Of a DNA stretch of 64,000 nucleotides, positions 52,803 through 62,441 are shown one piece after another. Position 1 is the stretch's first letter; the number at the start of each line of letters is the position of its first letter. The DNA lies in the NCBI RefSeq assembly GCF_028682175.1, contig NZ_JANHKS010000011.1, positions 1-64,000 on the forward strand. Reading direction: 5' to 3'. The translations under genes and the position numbers were made by a program. This DNA comes from Pseudomonas putida. Its GTDB lineage: Bacteria; Pseudomonadota; Gammaproteobacteria; Pseudomonadales; Pseudomonadaceae. Below the pieces are notes generated by a model. It made no database searches. It was given only the letters and a program-made list of their open reading frames with translations, and had not been told where the DNA came from.

Positions 52803-52852
52803 TCCCTATGTCACGCAACACCGAACCCATTGGATAGTGACGGATTATTGGC

Positions 52853-53359
52853 ATGGCGAAGACCGACGACGCAGCACCTAAAGACCCCGCGAAGAAAGGC
52901 AAGTTGAAGATCATCATTCTCGTGGTGGTGGGCCTCTTGCTGGCCATCGGGCTGTCGGTCGGTGCTACCTGGTTCATCATGCACAAGGCCGAGAGCAAGC
53001 CTGATCCTGCGGTGGCGGCCGAAGCTGCTAACGTCAAGAAAGAGGCGATCTTCGAGCCGCTCACGCCGCCCTTCGTCGTCAACTACAACGTCAATGGCCG
53101 CCAGCGCTACATGCAGGTCAGCATTACCCTGCTGGCCCGTGATCACGCCGATCTGGAAGCGTTGAAAGTGCACATGCCGGTCATCCGTAACAATCTTGTG
53201 ATGATGTTCTCAGGCCAGGCGTTCGACACCATCGCAACGCCGGTGGGCATGGAAATGCTGCGCCAGAAAGCCGCTGCCGTGGTGCAGGAAGTCGGCCAGA
53301 AAGAGCTGAACAAGAGCGTCATCGAGCAGGTTCTTTTCACTAACTACGTATTGCAGTAG
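52853..53359 (+). CDS. fliL: flagellar basal-body protein FliL
   Basis: Inner-membrane protein that surrounds the stators and supports torque. A short cytoplasmic start is followed by one membrane segment (residues 18-42, IIILVVVGLLLAIGLSVGATWFIM) and a periplasmic domain with PPFVVNYNVNGRQRYMQVSITLLA. 168 residues is normal. It opens the fliL-flhB transcript and is 9 bases before fliM. Confidence 0.95.
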   Translation: MAKTDDAAPKDPAKKGKLKIIILVVVGLLLAIGLSVGATWFIMHKAESKPDPAVAAEAANVKKEAIFEPLTPPFVVNYNVNGRQRYMQVSITLLARDHADLEALKVHMPVIRNNLVMMFSGQAFDTIATPVGMEMLRQKAAAVVQEVGQKELNKSVIEQVLFTNYVLQ

Positions 53360-53368
53360 GACCACGAC

Positions 53369-54337
53369 ATGGCCGTGCAAGACCTGCTGTCCCAGGATGA
53401 AATCGACGCGCTGCTGCATGGCGTGGACGATGGTCTGGTACAGACCGAAAGCGTCATCGAACCTGGCAGTGTTAAGAGTTATGACCTGACCAGTCAGGAC
53501 CGCATCGTCCGTGGACGCATGCCGACCCTGGAAATGATCAACGAGCGTTTCGCCCGTTACACCCGCATCAGCATGTTCAACCTGTTGCGTCGCTCTGCCG
53601 ACGTGGCGGTAGGCGGTGTGCAGGTGATGAAGTTCGGCGAGTACATCCACTCGCTGTACGTGCCGACCAGCCTGAACCTGGTCAAGATCAAACCGCTGCG
53701 CGGCACCGCGTTGTTCATCCTGGATGCCAAGCTGGTGTTCAAGCTGGTGGACAACTTCTTCGGTGGCGACGGCCGTCACGCCAAGATCGAAGGTCGTGAA
53801 TTCACGCCGACCGAGCTGCGCGTGGTGCGCATGGTGCTGGACCAGGCCTTCATCGACCTGAAGGAAGCCTGGCAGGCGATCATGGAAGTCAATTTCGAGT
53901 ACATCAACTCGGAAGTGAACCCGGCCATGGCCAACATCGTGGGCCCGAGCGAAGCGATCGTGGTGTCGACCTTCCACATCGAACTCGATGGCGGTGGCGG
54001 CGACCTGCACGTGACCATGCCGTATTCGATGATCGAGCCGGTGCGCGAAATGCTCGACGCCGGTTTCCAGTCCGATCTGGACGATCAGGACGAGCGCTGG
54101 GTCAACGCCCTCAAGCAGGACGTCATGGATGTGGCGGTGCCGCTGAGCGCCACGGTTGCCCGTCGTCAGCTCAAGTTGCGGGACATCCTGCACATGCAGC
54201 CCGGTGACGTGATTCCGGTGGAGCTGGGTGAACACCTGGTGATGCGCGCCAATGGCGTGCCGTCGTTCAAGGTCAAGCTGGGCTCGCACAAGGGCAATCT
54301 GGCGCTGCAGGTGATCGAGCCGATAGAACGTCGCTGA
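53369..54337 (+). CDS. fliM: flagellar switch protein FliM
   Basis: C-ring protein that binds phospho-CheY. The N-terminal peptide LLSQDEIDALLHG is the CheY-binding site; the middle CheC-like domain and a C-terminal SpoA domain with ATVARRQLKLRDILHMQPGDVIPVEL follow. 322 residues is standard. It is followed by a 93-base gap before fliN. Confidence 0.98.
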   Translation: MAVQDLLSQDEIDALLHGVDDGLVQTESVIEPGSVKSYDLTSQDRIVRGRMPTLEMINERFARYTRISMFNLLRRSADVAVGGVQVMKFGEYIHSLYVPTSLNLVKIKPLRGTALFILDAKLVFKLVDNFFGGDGRHAKIEGREFTPTELRVVRMVLDQAFIDLKEAWQAIMEVNFEYINSEVNPAMANIVGPSEAIVVSTFHIELDGGGGDLHVTMPYSMIEPVREMLDAGFQSDLDDQDERWVNALKQDVMDVAVPLSATVARRQLKLRDILHMQPGDVIPVELGEHLVMRANGVPSFKVKLGSHKGNLALQVIEPIERR

Positions 54338-54430
54338 CGCCTGGCCGTCTGCATCTGAATGTGTGCTGTAAACGAATTGCTCTGCTAACACAATTTACGG
54401 GCGAATGACAAAGCCCTGTCGAGGACAACC

Positions 54431-54895
54431 ATGGCTGATGAAAACGAAATGAACTCCGCAGACGACCAGGCACTGGCTGACGAATGGGCTGCAGCGCTGG
54501 GCGAAGCGGGCGAGGGCGGTCAGGCTGATATCGACGCGCTGCTGGCCGCCGATGCGGGCAACGCCGCCGGCAACCGTCTGGCGATGGAAGAGTTCGGCAG
54601 CGTGCCAAAGCACAATGGCCCTGTTTCGCTGGAAGGCCCGAACCTGGACGTGATCCTGGACATCCCGGTGTCGATTTCCATGGAAGTGGGCAGCACCGAC
54701 ATCAACATCCGTAACCTGCTGCAACTCAACCAGGGCTCGGTGATCGAGCTCGACCGTCTGGCCGGCGAGCCGCTGGACGTGCTGGTCAACGGCACACTGA
54801 TCGCCCACGGTGAGGTGGTGGTGGTGAACGAGAAGTTCGGCATCCGTCTGACTGACGTGATCAGCCCAAGCGAACGCATCAAGAAGCTGCGCTAA
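54431..54895 (+). CDS. fliN: flagellar switch protein FliN
   Basis: C-ring SpoA-domain protein. Residues 1-65 form an acidic, variable N-terminus; residues 75-154 are the SpoA domain with LDVILDIPVSISMEVGSTDINIRNLLQLNQGSVIELDRLAGEPLDV and NEKFGIRL. 154 residues. Its stop is directly followed by the fliO start. Confidence 0.97.
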   Translation: MADENEMNSADDQALADEWAAALGEAGEGGQADIDALLAADAGNAAGNRLAMEEFGSVPKHNGPVSLEGPNLDVILDIPVSISMEVGSTDINIRNLLQLNQGSVIELDRLAGEPLDVLVNGTLIAHGEVVVVNEKFGIRLTDVISPSERIKKLR

Positions 54896-55459
54896 GTGGG
54901 TCGCTTGCTGAAGGGCCTGTTGGTCGCGCCCGTGCTGATGACGTCGTGGCTGGCAATGGCGGCGGATCCTGCAACCACGCCAGCGCCAGCCGCTGCCACG
55001 CCTGCCGTCACAGCGCCGGCTGCCGTTACCGTGCCCCCGGTGGGCGCTTTGACCAGCGGTATCGGCGGTCAACTGGCGCAACTGGTGTTCGGTTTGCTGC
55101 TGGTGGTCGGTTTGATCTTCGTGCTGGCCTGGCTGATGCGCAGGGTTCAGCGCGCAGGGCCCGGCGGCAACCAGGTGATCGAACTGGTGGGTTCCCGTGC
55201 CCTCGGCCCGCGTGACCGGCTGGTGCTGGTGCAGGTTGGCAACGAGCAGGTGCTGCTGGGCGTTTCCCCCGGCAGCATTACCGCGCTGCATGTGATGAAC
55301 GAGCCGGTGCAGGTGCCTGAAACCCAGAACGCCACGCCCGAATTCGCCCGCCGCCTGATGGAAGCGCTGGGCAACAAGGGTGTGGTCAACAAAGGCGCGG
55401 CCCGGCCGTTCGGCGGCAAGGACAGCCTCGAAAATCCGGGTCAGAAGGATAAGAACTGA
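54896..55459 (+). CDS. fliO: flagellar export-gate assembly protein FliO
   Basis: Membrane protein that helps assemble FliP. A GTG at 54896, right after the fliN stop, gives 187 residues; no strong ribosome site is seen, so initiation may depend on coupling. Residues 1-22 look like a signal or first membrane stretch; residues 60-80 form a membrane segment ([19 protein letters not shown]). The basic part [10 protein letters not shown] follows on the cytoplasmic side. The stop overlaps the fliP start by one base. Confidence 0.88.
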   Translation: MGRLLKGLLVAPVLMTSWLAMAADPATTPAPAAATPAVTAPAAVTVPPVGALTSGIGGQLAQLVFGLLLVVGLIFVLAWLMRRVQRAGPGGNQVIELVGSRALGPRDRLVLVQVGNEQVLLGVSPGSITALHVMNEPVQVPETQNATPEFARRLMEALGNKGVVNKGAARPFGGKDSLENPGQKDKN

Positions 55460-56202
55460 TGCGCATTGTCTTGACGCTGCTGTTGTTGCTGGCAGCGCCG
55501 CTGGCGTTCGGCGCCGACCCGTTGTCGATCCCGGCGATCTCGCTGGGCACCGGTGCCAACGGCCAGCAGGAATACTCGGTCAGCCTGCAGATCCTGCTGA
55601 TCATGACCGCGCTGAGTTTCATCCCGGCGTTCGTCATGCTGATGACCAGCTTCACCCGGATCATCATCGTGTTCTCGATCCTGCGCCAGGCCCTGGGCCT
55701 GCAGCAGACGCCGTCGAACCAGATCCTCACCGGCATGGCGCTGTTCCTGACGCTGTTCATCATGGCGCCCGTGTTTGACCGGGTGAACAACGATGCACTT
55801 CAGCCGTACCTGGCGGAAAAACTCACCGCCCAGGACGCCGTCGCCAAGGCTGAAGTGCCGATCAAGGACTTCATGCTCGCCCAGACCCGCTCAAGCGATC
55901 TGGAGCTGTTCATGCGTCTGTCCAAGCGCACTGACATCCCGACCCCCGACGCTGCGCCGTTGACCATCATCGTCCCGGCCTTCGTGACCTCGGAGCTCAA
56001 GACGGCGTTCCAGATCGGCTTCATGATCTTCATCCCGTTCCTGATCATCGACCTGGTGGTCGCGAGCGTGCTGATGGCCATGGGTATGATGATGCTTTCG
56101 CCGCTGATCATTTCGCTGCCGTTCAAGATCATGCTGTTCGTGCTGGTGGATGGCTGGGCGCTGATCATCGGTACGCTGGCCGGCAGTTTCGGTGGCGTAT
56201 GA
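55459..56202 (+). CDS. fliP: flagellar export-gate protein FliP
   Basis: Core of the export gate, with FliQ and FliR. A cleavable signal (about residues 1-19, [14 protein letters not shown]) is followed by four membrane segments; [33 protein letters not shown] and [23 protein letters not shown] are family hallmarks. 247 residues. fliQ starts 25 bases after its stop. Confidence 0.97.
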   Translation: MRIVLTLLLLLAAPLAFGADPLSIPAISLGTGANGQQEYSVSLQILLIMTALSFIPAFVMLMTSFTRIIIVFSILRQALGLQQTPSNQILTGMALFLTLFIMAPVFDRVNNDALQPYLAEKLTAQDAVAKAEVPIKDFMLAQTRSSDLELFMRLSKRTDIPTPDAAPLTIIVPAFVTSELKTAFQIGFMIFIPFLIIDLVVASVLMAMGMMMLSPLIISLPFKIMLFVLVDGWALIIGTLAGSFGGV

Positions 56203-56227
56203 ACCTGTTTGACGAGGAGTGCGCAGC

Positions 56228-56497
56228 ATGACCCCAGAAGTGGCCGTCGACCTGTTCCGTGAAGCGCTGTGGCTGACCACCACCATGGTCGCCATCCTGG
56301 TGGTGCCCAGCCTGATCGTCGGCCTGCTGGTCTCGATGTTCCAGGCCGCCACCCAGATCAACGAACAGACCCTGAGCTTCTTGCCGCGTCTGCTGGTGAT
56401 GCTCATCACCCTGATCGTGGTCGGCCCGTGGCTGGTGCGTACCTTCATGGAATACATCATTTCGCTGTACACCAGCATTCCCCAAGTGATCGGCTGA
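56228..56497 (+). CDS. fliQ: flagellar export-gate protein FliQ
   Basis: Small two-helix gate component of 89 residues, exactly the normal length when the ATG at 56228, after GAGGAG, is used; an earlier in-frame start adds three residues. Membrane segments are at about 16-36 and 52-74 (FLPRLLVMLITLIVVGPWLVR). It is 7 bases before fliR. Confidence 0.96.
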   Translation: MTPEVAVDLFREALWLTTTMVAILVVPSLIVGLLVSMFQAATQINEQTLSFLPRLLVMLITLIVVGPWLVRTFMEYIISLYTSIPQVIG

Positions 56498-56504
56498 CGT
56501 CTGC

Positions 56505-57290
56505 ATGGAACCTGTGCTGGCGCTGACCGATACGCAGATCAGCACGTGGGTGGCCGCCTTCATGCTGCCGCTGTTTCGCATCGCGGCGGTGCTGATGACC
56601 ATGCCGATCTTCGGCACGACCCTGGTGCCGACCCGCGTGCGCCTGTACCTGGCGCTGGCGATCACCGTGGTGGTGGCGCCGAGCCTTCCGCCGATGCCCG
56701 AAGTGCATGCGCTGGACCTGAGTGCGCTGCTGCTCATCGCCCAGCAGATCATCATCGGCGCGGCGCTGGGTCTGTCCCTGCAACTGTTTTTCCAGGCATT
56801 CGTGATCGCCGGCCAGATCGTCGCGATCCAGATGGGCATGGGTTTCGCGTCCATGGTCGATCCGGTCAACGGTGTGTCGGTGGCGGTGATCGGGCAGTTC
56901 TTCACCATGCTGGTGACGCTGCTGTTCCTGGCCATGAACGGTCATCTGGTGGTGTTCGAAGTCCTGATCGAAAGCTTCACCACGCTGCCGGTGGGCGAGG
57001 GGCTGATGGTCGCCAATTTCTGGGGCCTGGTGCTGCGCCTGGGCTGGGTGCTGGGGGCTGCGCTGATCCTGGTGTTACCGGCGATCACCGCGCTGCTGGT
57101 GATCAACATTGCCATGGGCGTTATGACCCGGGCGGCGCCGCAGCTGAACATCTTCTCTATCGGCTTCCCGCTGACCCTGGTGCTGGGCATGGGGATTCTG
57201 TGGATCTCCCTGGGCGACATTCTCAATCAGTACCAACCGCTGGCGGTCGACGCCTTGCAGTTGCTCAAGGAAATGGTCAGGGCGCGCTGA
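56505..57290 (+). CDS. fliR: flagellar export-gate protein FliR
   Basis: Completes the FliP-FliQ-FliR gate. 261 residues with about six membrane segments; IAAVLMTMPIFGTTLVPTRVRLYLALAIT and GQIVAIQMGMGFASMVDPVNGVSVAVIGQFF are typical. It ends one base before flhB. Confidence 0.96.
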   Translation: MEPVLALTDTQISTWVAAFMLPLFRIAAVLMTMPIFGTTLVPTRVRLYLALAITVVVAPSLPPMPEVHALDLSALLLIAQQIIIGAALGLSLQLFFQAFVIAGQIVAIQMGMGFASMVDPVNGVSVAVIGQFFTMLVTLLFLAMNGHLVVFEVLIESFTTLPVGEGLMVANFWGLVLRLGWVLGAALILVLPAITALLVINIAMGVMTRAAPQLNIFSIGFPLTLVLGMGILWISLGDILNQYQPLAVDALQLLKEMVRAR

Positions 57291-57291
57291 G

Positions 57292-58431
57292 ATGGCAGAG
57301 AGCGAGAGCGGTCAGGACAAGACAGAAGACCCCACGGACAAGCGCAAGAAAGACGCGCGAGAAAAGGGCGAGATCGCCCGGTCCAAGGAGCTCAACACCG
57401 TCATCATCATGATCGTCGGCGCCGCCGGTTTGCTGGCGTTCGGCGGCTCGATGGCAGAAATGATGATGCAGCTGATGCGCGACAACTTCACCATCTCCAG
57501 GGATGCGCTGATGGACGAGCGCAGCATGAGCCTGATGTTGATGGTCTCAGGCAAGGCAGCGCTGCAGTCGGTCACTCCGTTGTTGGTGGCCCTGACCCTG
57601 GCGGCGTTGATCGGGCCGATTTCCCTGGGTGGCTGGCTGTTCGCGGCAGGCTCGCTGGCCCCCAAGTTCAGCCGGCTCAATCCCCTGGCGGGGCTCAAGC
57701 GCATGGTCTCGCCCAAGGCGCTGATCGAACTGCTCAAGTCCCTGGCCAAGTTTTTCATCGTGTTGATCGTGGCCATCATGGTCCTGTCCAAGGACAAGAA
57801 CGATCTGCTGGCCATTGCCCATGAACCCCTTGAACTGGCGGTGGCGCACAGTCTGCAACTGGTCGGCTGGAGTACCTTGTGGATGGCCTTCGGGCTGTTG
57901 ATCATCGCTGCTGTGGACGTGCCGGTGCAGCTGTGGGAAGCCCACAAGAAGCTGCTGATGACCAAGCAGGAAGTGCGCGACGAGCACAAGGACAGCGAAG
58001 GGCGGCCAGAGGTCAAGCAGCGGATTCGCCAGTTGCAGCGCGAGATGTCGCAGCGACGGATGATGGCGGCGATCCCCGAAGCCGACGTCATCATCACCAA
58101 CCCGACCCACTACGCCGTGGCGCTCAAATACGACTCCGAGAAGGGCGGCGCGCCGGTGCTGCTGGCCAAAGGCAGCGACTTCATCGCCCTGAAGATCCGC
58201 GAGATCGGGGCGCAGCATCAGATCCTGCTGCTCGAATCGCCGGCGCTGGCGCGTTCGATCTACTACAGCACCGAGCTTGAGCAGGAAATTCCGGCGGGGC
58301 TGTACCTGGCGGTGGCGCAGGTGCTGGCCTACGTGTACCAGATCCGCCAGTTCCACGCAGGCCGCGGCAAGCGTCCACCGCCGTTGAACGAGGATCTGCC
58401 GATTCCGCCGGATTTGCGGCGGGATTCGTAG
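57292..58431 (+). CDS. flhB: flagellar export switch protein FlhB
   Basis: Controls export specificity by self-cleavage. Four membrane segments span residues 30-215; the cytoplasmic domain has the Asn270-Pro-Thr-His cleavage site in IITNPTHYAVALKY. The start SESGQDKTEDPTDKRKKDAREKGEIARS is the family signature. 379 residues. It ends the fliL-flhB transcript before a long palindrome. Confidence 0.97.
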   Translation: MAESESGQDKTEDPTDKRKKDAREKGEIARSKELNTVIIMIVGAAGLLAFGGSMAEMMMQLMRDNFTISRDALMDERSMSLMLMVSGKAALQSVTPLLVALTLAALIGPISLGGWLFAAGSLAPKFSRLNPLAGLKRMVSPKALIELLKSLAKFFIVLIVAIMVLSKDKNDLLAIAHEPLELAVAHSLQLVGWSTLWMAFGLLIIAAVDVPVQLWEAHKKLLMTKQEVRDEHKDSEGRPEVKQRIRQLQREMSQRRMMAAIPEADVIITNPTHYAVALKYDSEKGGAPVLLAKGSDFIALKIREIGAQHQILLLESPALARSIYYSTELEQEIPAGLYLAVAQVLAYVYQIRQFHAGRGKRPPPLNEDLPIPPDLRRDS

Positions 58432-58452
58432 CGGGCGTGAGATCGCTACATG

Positions 58453-58657
58453 GATGCCCTTCGGGCCTATCGCGAGCAAGCTCACTCCTACATTTTTTGA
58501 AACGTGCCATGGCCTGATGGACTGAGTTGGTAGCCTTGGTGTTCGGTTCAGATTATTTTTGGTCTGTGAAAAAGGCTGCGCACTCGGTCCATCAGAATGC
58601 GGTACGTTGCAAAAAATGTAGGAGTGAGCTTGCTCGCGATCAGGCCCGAAGGGCATC
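58453..58657. repeat. 205-bp imperfect palindrome between flhB and flhA
   Basis: Outer arms of 46-47 bases (58453-58498 and 58611-58657) are almost identical in inverse order; they contain the REP-like core GCGAGCAAGCTCACTCCTAC. Inside them, 39-base inner arms still pair at about 28 positions, leaving a loop of about 32 bases near GTTCGGTTCAGATTATTTTT. No target-site duplication was seen. It resembles a REP-derived or MITE-like element. The rest of the gap holds the flhA promoter. Confidence 0.75.
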
Positions 58658-58745
58658 AGAGTAAGAATTACCAAACCGGAAATATGTCGACCCCAACACA
58701 ATTCCGTATAGTGGCACTCTGACATTTTTCACGCTTTCCCAGAGT

Positions 58746-58762
58746 TGGACAGAATTTTGCAA
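58746..58762 (+). promoter_or_regulatory. probable sigma54 promoter for flhA
   Basis: TGGACAGAATTTTGCAA has GG-N10-GC spacing with a weaker -24 part than the others. It lies 61 bases before flhA. Confidence 0.6.
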
Positions 58763-58822
58763 TACCTGCGTTACAGCGCCTCTGGCGTCAAAAGTTTGAT
58801 TTAACGCGCAGGTAGATAATCG

Positions 58823-60952
58823 GTGGATCGCTCTCAAATACTCACAAACGCACGCTCCGGACTGATCGGCCTGGGTCGTGGTCAGTTGGGCGTGCCGTTG
58901 TTGTTGCTGGTCATGCTGGCAATGATGATGTTGCCGATGCCGCCGTTCCTGCTGGACGTGTTCTTCACGTTCAACATCGCCTTGTCGATCGTCGTGCTGC
59001 TGGTCTGCGTCTACGCCCTGCGGCCGCTGGATTTCTCGGTGTTCCCCACCATCCTGCTGATCGCGACCTTGCTGCGCCTGGCGCTCAACGTGGCGTCCAC
59101 CCGTGTGGTCATGCTCCACGGCCAGGACGGCCACGCCGCCGCCGGTAAGGTGATCCAGGCCTTCGGTGAGGTGGTGATCGGCGGTAACTACGTGGTCGGT
59201 ATCGTGGTGTTCGCGATCCTGATGATCATCAACTTCGTGGTCGTGACCAAGGGTGCCGGTCGTATCTCCGAGGTGAGCGCGCGTTTCACCCTCGATGCGA
59301 TGCCCGGCAAACAGATGGCCATCGACGCCGACCTCAACGCCGGCCTGATCGACCAGCCCGAAGCCAAGCGCCGCCGTCTGGAAGTCGCCCAGGAAGCCGA
59401 GTTCTACGGCTCCATGGACGGTGCCAGCAAGTTCGTGCGCGGTGACGCCATCGCCGGCCTCCTGATCCTGTTCATCAACCTCATCGGCGGCATGCTGGTG
59501 GGTATCCTGCAACACAACATGACCTTCGCCGACGCCGGCAAAGTCTACGCACTGTTAACCATTGGTGACGGTTTGGTGGCGCAACTGCCATCGCTGCTGC
59601 TCTCCACCGCTGCCGCGATCATGGTGACCCGCGCCTCGGGCTCCGAAGAAATGGGCAAGCTGGTCGGGCGCCAGATGTTCACTTCGCACAAGGCGCTGGC
59701 CGTCTCGGCAGGCATCATGATCGTCATGGGCCTGGTCCCGGGCATGCCGCACTTCTCGTTCATCAGCCTGGGCCTGGTCGCGGCGGGCGGTGCGTACCTG
59801 CTGTGGAAGAAACAGAACATGGTCAAGCTCGCGGCGATCCAGGAGGTCAAGCGTCAGCAGGACCTGCTGCCTTCGCCAACCCGTGCGCAGGAATCCAAGG
59901 AGCTGGGCTGGGACGACGTGACCCCGATCGACATGATCGGCCTGGAAGTGGGCTACCGCCTGATTCCGCTGGTGGACCGCAACCAGGGTGGTCAGTTGCT
60001 GGCGCGGATCAAGGGCGTGCGCAAGAAGTTGTCGCAGGAGTTGGGCTTTCTGATGCCAACCGTACACATTCGCGACAACCTGGACCTGGCGCCGAGCGCG
60101 TATCGTCTGACGCTGATGGGCGTGACCCTGGCCGAAGCCGAGATTTATCCGGATCGCGAGCTGGCGATCAACCCGGGTCAGGTATTTGGCAGCCTCAACG
60201 GCATCAATGCCAAAGACCCGGCGTTTGGCCTCGAAGCCGTCTGGATCGAAATCAGCCAGCGCGCCCAGGCGCAATCGCTGGGTTATACGGTGGTGGACGC
60301 CAGTACGGTAGTGGCCACTCACCTGAACCAGATTCTCTACAAACACTCACATGAATTGATCGGTCACGAAGAAGTCCAGCAATTGATGACGTTGCTGGCC
60401 AAAAGCTCGCCCAAACTGGCCGAGGAGCTGGTCCCTGGCGTGCTGTCGCTGTCGGCTTTGCTCAAGGTGCTGCAGGCGCTGCTGGCCGAGCAGGTTCCGG
60501 TGCGCGACATCCGCAGCATTGCCGAAGCCATCGCCAACAATGCCGCCCGGAGTCAAGATACCGCCGCGCTGGTGGCCGCCGTACGGGTCGGATTGTCCCG
60601 CGCAATCGTGCAAAGCATTGTCGGCATTGAGCCGGAGCTGCCTGTTATCACCCTGGAGCCAAGGTTGGAACAGATATTGCTCAATAGTCTGCAGAAGGCA
60701 GGTCAGGGTCAGGAAGAAGGCGTTCTGCTCGAACCGAGTATGGCTGAGAAACTTCAGCGCTCGTTGATCGAAGCGGCGCAGCGTCAGGAGATGCAGGGTC
60801 AGCCGGTAATTTTGTTGGTCGCAGGTCCGGTTCGCGCCATGTTGTCCCGCTTTGGACGCCTGGCGGTTCCGAACATGCATGTTTTGGCTTATCAGGAAAT
60901 TCCTGACAATAAGCAAGTCACCATCGTAGCGACTGTCGGGCCGAACGGCTGA
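58823..60952 (+). CDS. flhA: flagellar export-gate protein FlhA
   Basis: Largest export-gate protein, forming the cytoplasmic ring that receives substrates. Residues 20-325 hold about eight membrane segments with FFTFNIALSIVVLLVCVYALRPLDFSVFPTILL and the conserved loop SEVSARFTLDAMPGKQMAIDADLNAGLI; residues 345-709 are the cytoplasmic domain. 709 residues. The start is GTG 58823. FlhF follows 11 bases after it. Confidence 0.97.
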   Translation: MDRSQILTNARSGLIGLGRGQLGVPLLLLVMLAMMMLPMPPFLLDVFFTFNIALSIVVLLVCVYALRPLDFSVFPTILLIATLLRLALNVASTRVVMLHGQDGHAAAGKVIQAFGEVVIGGNYVVGIVVFAILMIINFVVVTKGAGRISEVSARFTLDAMPGKQMAIDADLNAGLIDQPEAKRRRLEVAQEAEFYGSMDGASKFVRGDAIAGLLILFINLIGGMLVGILQHNMTFADAGKVYALLTIGDGLVAQLPSLLLSTAAAIMVTRASGSEEMGKLVGRQMFTSHKALAVSAGIMIVMGLVPGMPHFSFISLGLVAAGGAYLLWKKQNMVKLAAIQEVKRQQDLLPSPTRAQESKELGWDDVTPIDMIGLEVGYRLIPLVDRNQGGQLLARIKGVRKKLSQELGFLMPTVHIRDNLDLAPSAYRLTLMGVTLAEAEIYPDRELAINPGQVFGSLNGINAKDPAFGLEAVWIEISQRAQAQSLGYTVVDASTVVATHLNQILYKHSHELIGHEEVQQLMTLLAKSSPKLAEELVPGVLSLSALLKVLQALLAEQVPVRDIRSIAEAIANNAARSQDTAALVAAVRVGLSRAIVQSIVGIEPELPVITLEPRLEQILLNSLQKAGQGQEEGVLLEPSMAEKLQRSLIEAAQRQEMQGQPVILLVAGPVRAMLSRFGRLAVPNMHVLAYQEIPDNKQVTIVATVGPNG

Positions 60953-60963
60953 GGTAGTGAGTC

Positions 60964-62322
60964 ATGCAAGTTAAGCGTTTTTTCGCCGCCGATATGCGTC
61001 AAGCCATGAAACTGGTTCGTGATGAGCTGGGCGCTGAAGCCGCCATCATCGGCAACCGGCGGATTGCCGGTGGCGTCGAGCTGACAGCCGCGCTGGACTA
61101 CAAACTGTCTGCGCTGGCCCCGCGTGTGCCCAACGTCGAGCTCGAGGACGAGCTGCGCAAGACTCAGTCGCGCATCGTGACCGCACAGGCGGAGCTGACC
61201 AGCCGCAGCGAACTGGACACCGTCGCCAATCGCCAGCTGTTCGCAGGCATCGCGATGGACGACAGCAACAAGCAGATCGAGCCAACCCTGGACGAGCCGT
61301 TCCGCCCATCGATCCATGCCGCGATCGCGGCTGATCGTGCAGAGCGTGCCGAGCGTGCGGCGGCCGAGCCTGGCATCAGCCAGCGCGCCTACGAGTCGAT
61401 GCGTTCGGAATTGAACGGCCTGCGTGAACTGCTGGAGGTCCAGCTCGGTTCGCTGGCATGGAATCAACTGCAAGGCAGCCGCCCGCAACAGGCCAACCTG
61501 TGGCGTCGCCTGCAACGTGTCGGCCTGTCCGGCCCGCTGTCCCGCGACCTGCTGAACATGGTCCCGGACGTCGACGACCAGCCCCACGCCTGGCGCATGT
61601 TGCTGGCGCACCTGGCGCGCATGATCGTCACGCCCGACGTCGAGCCGCTCGAAGAGGGCGGGGTGATTGCCATGGTCGGACCTGCCGGAATGGGCAAGAC
61701 CACCACACTGGCAAAACTTGCGGCGCGATATGTGTTGAAATACGGCGCGCAAAATATCGCGCTGGTGAGCATGGACAGCTTCCGTATCGGTGCCCAGGAG
61801 CAACTCAAGACGCTGGGCCGGATTCTCAATGTGCCGGTGACCCACGTCGATCCGGGCCAGTCCCTGGCTCAGGCGCTGGAGCCGCTGCTGCGCAAGCGCG
61901 TGGTGTTGATCGACACCGCAGGCCTGCAAGCCAGCGATCCTGCACTGCGTCTGCAACTGGAAAGCCTGGCTGGCCGCGGCATCAAGGCGCGCAACTACCT
62001 GGTCCTGGCCACAACCAGCCAGAAGCAGGTGTTGACCGCCGCGTACCACAGTTACAAACGTTGCGGCCTGGCCGGGTGCATCCTGACCAAGCTGGACGAA
62101 ACCGCAAGCCTGGGCGAAGTGCTCAGCCTTGCCGTGACACACGAGTTGCCCGTGGCCTATCTCACCGATGGCCCACGGATACCGGATGATCTGCATCTGC
62201 CACGTCGCCATCAGCTTGTAAGCCGGGCGGTGAGTGTTCAGATGCAGGAGGAGCCTAGCGAGGAAGCGATGGCGGATATGTTTGCGGATCTTTATCACAG
62301 CCCCGGCAAACGCGCGGGCTAG
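60964..62322 (+). CDS. flhF: flagellar placement GTPase FlhF
   Basis: SRP-type GTPase that sets the flagellum at the cell pole. The N-terminal basic B domain (KRFFAADMRQAMKLVRDELG) is followed by an N domain and a G domain with the P loop VGPAGMGKTTTLAKLAARY starting near residue 239, IDTAG and TKLDETASLGE. 452 residues. It is encoded with FleN, its antagonist for number and place of flagella. Confidence 0.97.
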   Translation: MQVKRFFAADMRQAMKLVRDELGAEAAIIGNRRIAGGVELTAALDYKLSALAPRVPNVELEDELRKTQSRIVTAQAELTSRSELDTVANRQLFAGIAMDDSNKQIEPTLDEPFRPSIHAAIAADRAERAERAAAEPGISQRAYESMRSELNGLRELLEVQLGSLAWNQLQGSRPQQANLWRRLQRVGLSGPLSRDLLNMVPDVDDQPHAWRMLLAHLARMIVTPDVEPLEEGGVIAMVGPAGMGKTTTLAKLAARYVLKYGAQNIALVSMDSFRIGAQEQLKTLGRILNVPVTHVDPGQSLAQALEPLLRKRVVLIDTAGLQASDPALRLQLESLAGRGIKARNYLVLATTSQKQVLTAAYHSYKRCGLAGCILTKLDETASLGEVLSLAVTHELPVAYLTDGPRIPDDLHLPRRHQLVSRAVSVQMQEEPSEEAMADMFADLYHSPGKRAG

Positions 62323-62332
62323 GTTAAGGAAA

Positions 62333-62440
62333 ATGACATTGGAAAATACCTGCATCGATGGTCTGCCAGGCATTGTTCAGTCACTGAACGTGCAGCCCGA
62401 AATGTGGCTTAGGTCTAAGCAAGACAAGGTAAAAAATTAA
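62333..62440 (+). CDS. possible 35-residue small protein between flhF and fleN
   Basis: ATG 62333 follows TAAGGAAA at ideal spacing and opens a frame of 35 residues (starting MTLENTCIDGLPGIV) that ends one base before the fleN start. It fills the whole flhF-fleN gap and would be coupled to fleN. No signal peptide or membrane segment is seen. It may be real or only a leader frame; length is too short to judge from codon use. Confidence 0.4.
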   Translation: MTLENTCIDGLPGIVQSLNVQPEMWLRSKQDKVKN

Positions 62441-62441
62441 C

